Positions 30,547 through 35,470 of a stretch of DNA of 35,470 nucleotides are shown here, in pieces. The position numbers and the translations under genes were made by a program. The stretch's first letter is position 1. Each line of letters begins with the position of its first letter. The DNA is from Lachnospiraceae bacterium. Lineage in GTDB: Bacteria > Bacillota > Clostridia > Lachnospirales > Lachnospiraceae. The DNA lies in the NCBI GenBank assembly GCA_022510625.1, contig JAFLTD010000025.1, forward strand, positions 1-35,470, read 5' to 3'. A model generated the notes under the pieces. That model was not told where the DNA came from and ran no database searches. It saw nothing but the letters and a program-made list of their open reading frames with translations.

Positions 30547-31869
30547 ATGAGAATTAAAAACATATTGGTACTTAGTATCACTGGACTGTTTTTATGGTCG
30601 GCTTGCGTCGGGACAGTCAATGCAGAAGGAGATATTAAGGGCGGTTTTATCAAAGAGAACGGAGAGTATCTGATTGAGAGCGGCGAGCAGCTGGAATTGC
30701 TTTCTAAGATGGTGGCGAACAGGGAGGAAATTGAGCCGGGCGTGGATGCGGCGACAGCCTCTTATCGACTGTGTAATGATGTGGTAGTGAGAGACAGACT
30801 AAAAATCGGAAGCAGGCGATCACCCTTTTTCGGGGATTTTAACGGGGACGGATATAAAATTGTTGGTGACAGTAACTTTTTTATTGCGACAAAATATCGA
30901 TACGATGAGACAGGGCAGCAGATAAACATAGAAGAATATGTCCGCTACAACCTTGTGGAAGAGCAGCCGATCTATATCGATTTGGAAGATTGGAGAACTT
31001 TAGAAGAAGCAGCGCACAGGCTTATGTCAGTTCCGAAAGAAAGCCTGTATATCAGTGTGTTGGATGAAGAACTGAGTTTGAATGAGACGGCACGACGGGT
31101 AAAACTGTGTTGGGATGTAAACCGCCATAGGAACCATTATTCCGTCAAGATAGTTGATGTTGGACCATTGCGGCCTACAGAAGATTCGGATGCGCTCATA
31201 CCATTCCTTGACCTGTTCGGAGAAGAAACGGGCGCTATCATGAGGCAGACTGCGGAGGACGAGGATAGTTATATCAGTTTTCTCAGACTGGAGCATGTCG
31301 GCGGATTGGATATTTGCACCTTTGCCGTTCGTGCAAGCGAACGGGAGCAATATCATGTGCTGGTGACCGGAGAATGGGAAGATACGGGAATAGGGTTTCA
31401 ACATCTGGTAGTTCCTGCTACCGGCGATCCGGGCGTTTTAAACTGTGGCATTTCACAGGTTGACATCAATTATGACGGGCAGGACGATTTATTGATAAAT
31501 GAGGGATTTTCGGGCGGGAGCGGCGGAAGCTGGGGAGTTTACCGTGCCTTGGTCTGGGAAGATACTGCGGAGGAATTTGTCTGGTATCCGTCCTTTCCCA
31601 CGCATCTTGTTTGTCTGGAATTCAATGAAAAAAGAATGATAACCCGTTATCGGATGGGAGCGGGTCATGAGGCAGTCCGTGAGTACAGAGTAGTGGATGG
31701 TGAATATGCAGAGACACGAGAAGTGGTTTGGGAATCCGAACCGGATGGCTCGGCGGTACTATCCTATTATGAGATGGAAACCTTGGTCGCGCAGCATGAC
31801 GTGTCCGGACTGGATAAAGACGAATTTGCAGAGTTTTATCCCGATCTTGATTATTGGTTTCTGCCGTAA
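30547..31869 (+). CDS. Secreted protein with a DxNxDGxxD calcium-type loop (unrecognised)
   Basis: This 440-residue protein has a signal peptide (MRIKNILVLSITGLFLWSAC, cleavage probable after VNA). WSAC is a poor lipobox because Trp stands where Leu or Val is expected. The mature part is acidic. Around residue 306 lies QVDINYDGQDDLL, a D-x-N-x-D-G-x-x-D loop as in EF-hand, dockerin and FG-GAP-like calcium sites, followed by GGSGGSWG. I do not recognise the whole protein. The ATG at 30547 has GAGGAAGGG 9 bases upstream. A gene for a LysM protein with the same type of loop follows 88 bases later. Confidence 0.65.
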   Translation: MRIKNILVLSITGLFLWSACVGTVNAEGDIKGGFIKENGEYLIESGEQLELLSKMVANREEIEPGVDAATASYRLCNDVVVRDRLKIGSRRSPFFGDFNGDGYKIVGDSNFFIATKYRYDETGQQINIEEYVRYNLVEEQPIYIDLEDWRTLEEAAHRLMSVPKESLYISVLDEELSLNETARRVKLCWDVNRHRNHYSVKIVDVGPLRPTEDSDALIPFLDLFGEETGAIMRQTAEDEDSYISFLRLEHVGGLDICTFAVRASEREQYHVLVTGEWEDTGIGFQHLVVPATGDPGVLNCGISQVDINYDGQDDLLINEGFSGGSGGSWGVYRALVWEDTAEEFVWYPSFPTHLVCLEFNEKRMITRYRMGAGHEAVREYRVVDGEYAETREVVWESEPDGSAVLSYYEMETLVAQHDVSGLDKDEFAEFYPDLDYWFLP

Positions 31870-31957
31870 GACTTAATTTCTATATTTATCTTTATAAGAA
31901 TTTTCCATACTTAATCCAGATAAATTTTGGTAGCGTAGTTGTGTGAAGGAGATTATG

Positions 31958-34900
31958 ATGATGCCTAATTTCGGAAATGTAAAAGTGAATTTATTCTGTA
32001 AAGGTGCTGTAAAAGTGTCAGCGCTATTGCTTATCGGTATTTGCGCATTTGGGATAGTTCCGTGGAACGAGGCGGCAGCAGTATGTTATGCGAAGACCGA
32101 TACTGACAAGGAAAAAGTGGAGGAATTCGTTACGGAATACTTTGAGGCTCACACAGCAGAAGGAATCGAAACTCTGTCGGATTATGTCGAGGACGCGGAG
32201 AGTGTAGTCGAGGAGATTATGGCCTTCAAAGTATCTTTGGAATGGGTACAAGATTTATCATATGCGATAGATCTGGCTCGTGCAGATGGGGGAGAAAAAT
32301 TACCCGGGCAAGAAAACGAGGAGATTGCCGATGTGCAGGAAACTTATATCGTCCGCGAGGGTGATTGCCTCTGGAGCATAGCCGAAGAACAATTCGGAGA
32401 TGGAATGTATTGGAGCAACATCTATGAAGCTAATTGCGAACTGATAGGGGATAATCCCGACTTACTCTATGTAGGTTGGGAACTAAAAATGGATATCCCG
32501 ATAGAAACGGTGTATACCGATGAGGAATGCAAGGAAATTACATTCGGAAATATCAATTGCAACATCAGTAAGTTTTATCATATAGCCAGAGTTGTAGAAG
32601 AAGAAAATCGAACAACTTTTTATGCGGAAGCAGATTCCAAACCGGACGAGCCCGGATTTCATGGACCACAGCAAATAACTTATACTGTCAGCAAAGAACC
32701 GGAGCTCTCCGACAGCTATGAGGAGGCATTCAAGTATTTTGAAGGAATAACAGAGCTCAGATATTTTAGGAGTTATCAGACAGCGGATGATAACACAATT
32801 CGTGCTTTATATAAAGCCATGGAAGCGGATGAAGACAAAGCCTACTACTTGGTAGGCGTAAGTGGGGAGGACGGGCTTTACTTTATCGAAACGGAAGATA
32901 TATTACTGGATAGTGGTCTTGCAGTTCTCTATGGACGTAACAGTCCGTTTGTGGAGGAGTATTGTTATACCTTATCCGATATCAAGTGCGGACGGAATTA
33001 TATTGCTCAGGCGGAGAAAAATATTTATTTTGGAGAAATGCGTGCGGAATATAAAGTGACATCTGATTTATTGAATTATACTGCCGAGTTTTCTGCTGTG
33101 CCCTCGGAGGACGACGAATCCAAATTAGTCAATACATGGAATGTTACGTTGGAGAATGAACCGTACAAGGTTTCGACGGTACAGTGGATTTCTGATGCCC
33201 AGACTCGGCTGGGCTATCTCGACTATCCTGATTTTGATGATATGAACGCAGATGGGTATCTTGATTTACTCGGGTATGTATATACTCCTCATAGGTCACG
33301 CAGTATGAAAACCATCTTTGTGTGGGATGAACAAGAGCAGGAATATGTGCAGGTAATCAAAGTAGGTGGTTCGCAGGAGTCCGAATGGCCGAACACTTTT
33401 TGTTCACCTTTTGCATCGGATGACCGTGTAGAAGAGTGGCATATAAAGTATGAAGATATGATCGAGACGGTACATTATTACTGTTACCGCTGGGAAGGCA
33501 ATAAACTGCTCTTGGATGATGAAGATGAATACACACTCGTTTATGACATGGAAAAAGATGTGTATGTGAGAGAAGAAAGTCCGAATCCCTATGCACATTT
33601 GGATACATTCTCCAGTGCGTACTTATATGATATTTATGAGGCGGGTAAAGAAAGCACGGCTGACGGAGACTGGTTCATAGATGACAGTGAACGATTTACT
33701 TATTATGAAGTATATGACCCGTTAAATGACGAACATCTCAGTGCAGAATGGGAAATTGAACTTGCGGAAATGAAAGGAACGGACAGACTGGCGCAGGCTG
33801 TCAATGAATATCATGCCGAGCTGTTTGAAGAGCAAAAGGAGTGGATGCGGGAGAAACAGGATACGGTTATGGCAATGGATGTAGAAGAATATCGATCCGG
33901 CATGAATGGGAGGCGTGACAGTAACAATATCCGCACGATGGTTTCTTTCGAGTGGGGCAATGTTTTCACTGTAGTTGACATGGAAAACAGATTTGATCGG
34001 AGATGCTGCCCTGTCATTGCGAACTTTAACAGAGTAACAGGAGAAAAGTATGAGTTTGCCGATTTGTTCAACACGGATGATTACAATGCAAAACTGTTGG
34101 AATTGATTAGGTATAGATATGACGGATACGTGAATGATTGGGATATGGACTTAGAATCCGAGAGTTTTTCTTTTATGATAACAAATCAGGGACTTCTTGT
34201 GATAAATGATTATCCTCCGCGATCTTTGTTATTTGACTGGATTGAACTGGAGGATATCTTAAATCGGGAAGTTTGTAGTGAGTTGGGAATTGATACAGGC
34301 TGGAAAGATTTGGGTTCCGATAAAGTTATTTCCCATGATTTCTTCTCCAATGCAAATCAATGGCACTACAATTTAACCGATGAGACACTTGCAGCGGAAG
34401 TCATCTGTGCATATGTCGGTGATAACATTGAGGAAGGAATGTGGGAGCTGCGCGATATGCATATCAGGAGGACGGAGAATGGGCGCATCCTGAATTTTGT
34501 TGCCTGCGCAGAGGACGGCACAAGAGAATTGTATATGCTTCTGGATGAAACACGGGAGACAGGACGGCAATATTTGGTGATGGCAGATGTGAAGGTGAGT
34601 AAGTATGGAGATGTTTCATACGATTCCGATTCGCACTGGGAGGCTTATCAGGGCAGAGCTGATTTTCCTGAGAAATATTCCGCATACTCCATATATGCAG
34701 ACCGGGATGCCTATGTTTATGAGAGTGTATATCTTGACGCGAGCATAAACGCCATGGCGGATTACCTTGCCTGCGTACAGGCTGATAAGGATACGGAGTG
34801 GTGGCTGCTTGGTGATTCGGTTTTCATTGATGAAAATGGACTACTGGCTGATGTGTGCTTTTCAGATGGATTTCAGAGAGTACATATGATGGTAGACAGA

Positions 34901-35470
34901 GATTCCCGAAATAGGCGGTATAGTATTGTAGAAGTATACAGCGCACAGGATACTAAAGATTTTTCTGCCGAATTGACAGAGCAAGAGCAGACAAAATGGG
35001 ATGACTTGTATGATATCGAAGGAACGGAGGCAAACTTTTTTGACAATGCTTATCGGTTTCGTTACAATCCGCAGATATTTAAGGCGGCAGCCTGTGCGGT
35101 GAAGGATTATGCTGCAAAGATAGGTTTAGCGGATGAGGAATGGGAACTGACCCATATGTATAGTGAGGATGGGGCAGTGGGTGTTGTTGCACGCGCCAAA
35201 TCTACAGACCGACGATTATCGCTTTTGATCAAAGGAAATACCTATCAGGTAATTGCCGATGTACAGGAAGGCGACAGCGGAGAGTATGATCTCAGCGACG
35301 GTTATTTGTCGTATGACTCTGAAATGAAATGGCACTCCTATTATGAATGGACAATAAACGGTGAAAAAGAAAATGAGTTTGTTTACACAGTACACTGTAA
35401 TGATGATTATTACCGGCATGATTCCATCTATGAATATCAACTGAACCGTGCTATGCAGGAATATCTTTCT
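31958..35470 (+). CDS. Large secreted LysM protein with DUF3298-like region (runs off the window)
   Basis: An open frame runs to the last base of the window, giving at least 1,171 residues. A signal peptide covers about the first 45 residues (hydrophobic core SALLLIGICAFGIV). A LysM domain lies at about 130-181 (YIVREGDCLWSIAEEQFGDG, then NPDLLYVGWELKM), suggesting peptidoglycan binding. At 428-436 is DMNADGYLD, a calcium-type loop. Residues about 640-770 resemble DUF3298/RsiV-type domains (RTMVSFEWGN, PVIANFNRVTGEKYEFADLF, ITNQGLLVINDYP). The rest is acidic, Tyr-rich and unrecognised. Three ATGs in a row (31955, 31958, 31961) follow AAGGAG; I chose the middle one for its 6-base spacing. Confidence 0.75.
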   Translation, partial: MMPNFGNVKVNLFCKGAVKVSALLLIGICAFGIVPWNEAAAVCYAKTDTDKEKVEEFVTEYFEAHTAEGIETLSDYVEDAESVVEEIMAFKVSLEWVQDLSYAIDLARADGGEKLPGQENEEIADVQETYIVREGDCLWSIAEEQFGDGMYWSNIYEANCELIGDNPDLLYVGWELKMDIPIETVYTDEECKEITFGNINCNISKFYHIARVVEEENRTTFYAEADSKPDEPGFHGPQQITYTVSKEPELSDSYEEAFKYFEGITELRYFRSYQTADDNTIRALYKAMEADEDKAYYLVGVSGEDGLYFIETEDILLDSGLAVLYGRNSPFVEEYCYTLSDIKCGRNYIAQAEKNIYFGEMRAEYKVTSDLLNYTAEFSAVPSEDDESKLVNTWNVTLENEPYKVSTVQWISDAQTRLGYLDYPDFDDMNADGYLDLLGYVYTPHRSRSMKTIFVWDEQEQEYVQVIKVGGSQESEWPNTFCSPFASDDRVEEWHIKYEDMIETVHYYCYRWEGNKLLLDDEDEYTLVYDMEKDVYVREESPNPYAHLDTFSSAYLYDIYEAGKESTADGDWFIDDSERFTYYEVYDPLNDEHLSAEWEIELAEMKGTDRLAQAVNEYHAELFEEQKEWMREKQDTVMAMDVEEYRSGMNGRRDSNNIRTMVSFEWGNVFTVVDMENRFDRRCCPVIANFNRVTGEKYEFADLFNTDDYNAKLLELIRYRYDGYVNDWDMDLESESFSFMITNQGLLVINDYPPRSLLFDWIELEDILNREVCSELGIDTGWKDLGSDKVISHDFFSNANQWHYNLTDETLAAEVICAYVGDNIEEGMWELRDMHIRRTENGRILNFVACAEDGTRELYMLLDETRETGRQYLVMADVKVSKYGDVSYDSDSHWEAYQGRADFPEKYSAYSIYADRDAYVYESVYLDASINAMADYLACVQADKDTEWWLLGDSVFIDENGLLADVCFSDGFQRVHMMVDRDSRNRRYSIVEVYSAQDTKDFSAELTEQEQTKWDDLYDIEGTEANFFDNAYRFRYNPQIFKAAACAVKDYAAKIGLADEEWELTHMYSEDGAVGVVARAKSTDRRLSLLIKGNTYQVIADVQEGDSGEYDLSDGYLSYDSEMKWHSYYEWTINGEKENEFVYTVHCNDDYYRHDSIYEYQLNRAMQEYLS

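Overview
The window looks like chromosomal DNA of an anaerobic, low-to-mid GC Firmicute, most likely a gut Lachnospiraceae (Clostridium cluster XIVa) relative. This is inferred from strong AGGAGG-type ribosome binding sites, the gene families present (Stealth, Glf, MalY/PatB, cytoplasmic GH3, an Mbh-style Mrp operon) and a tiny holin-like toxin typical of Firmicutes. No rRNA, tRNA, CRISPR array, transposase or phage gene was seen.

Bases 1-7294 (+) are part of a surface-glycan locus: the tail of a glycosyltransferase, a Stealth sugar-phosphate transferase, an FkbM methyltransferase, UDP-galactopyranose mutase, two GT2 glycosyltransferases and a DUF4422 protein. Four of these carry the same kind of small Rossmann-like module, fused at either the N or the C terminus. 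Bases 7336-10948 (+) are a compact operon with its own promoter: a ribulose-phosphate 3-epimerase homologue, a secreted acidic-tail protein, a TarI/IspD-type cytidylyltransferase and a GatD/TarJ-type zinc dehydrogenase. Together they suggest a CDP-pentitol (CDP-ribitol-like) pathway feeding the glycan.

Bases 10945-20490 (-) are a ten-gene Mrp/Mbh-type cation/proton antiporter operon (E, F, G, DUF4040, MbhE-MnhB fusion, C, three D paralogues, one large NuoL/HyfB-like subunit). It has four antiporter-like pumping subunits and no hydrogenase or dehydrogenase module in the window. Its last gene converges on the dehydrogenase gene, and the two stop codons overlap.

Bases 20672-24334 (+) hold a trans-sulfuration pair (MetB/MetC-like and MalY/PatB-like PLP enzymes), a PanE/ApbA-type reductase and a small acidic protein. 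The 755-base stretch 24335-25089 has no large gene but holds two compact regulatory systems. One is a candidate type I toxin-antitoxin pair: a 26-residue hydrophobic peptide on the minus strand, and an antisense RNA of about 105 nt on the plus strand with its own promoter and terminator. The other is a leader with a strong promoter, a 20-codon Arg/Tyr-rich peptide and stacked hairpins, in front of a tandem-GNAT acetyltransferase and an alkaline-phosphatase-superfamily hydrolase.

Bases 27383-35470 (+) hold a cytoplasmic GH3 beta-glycosidase, a membrane protein, and two secreted proteins that share a DxNxDGxxD loop. The second, a LysM protein of more than 1,170 residues, runs off the window end. 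The most novel-looking signals are the type I toxin-antitoxin candidate, the leader-peptide attenuator, the four-pump antiporter and the recurring Rossmann module in the glycan locus.
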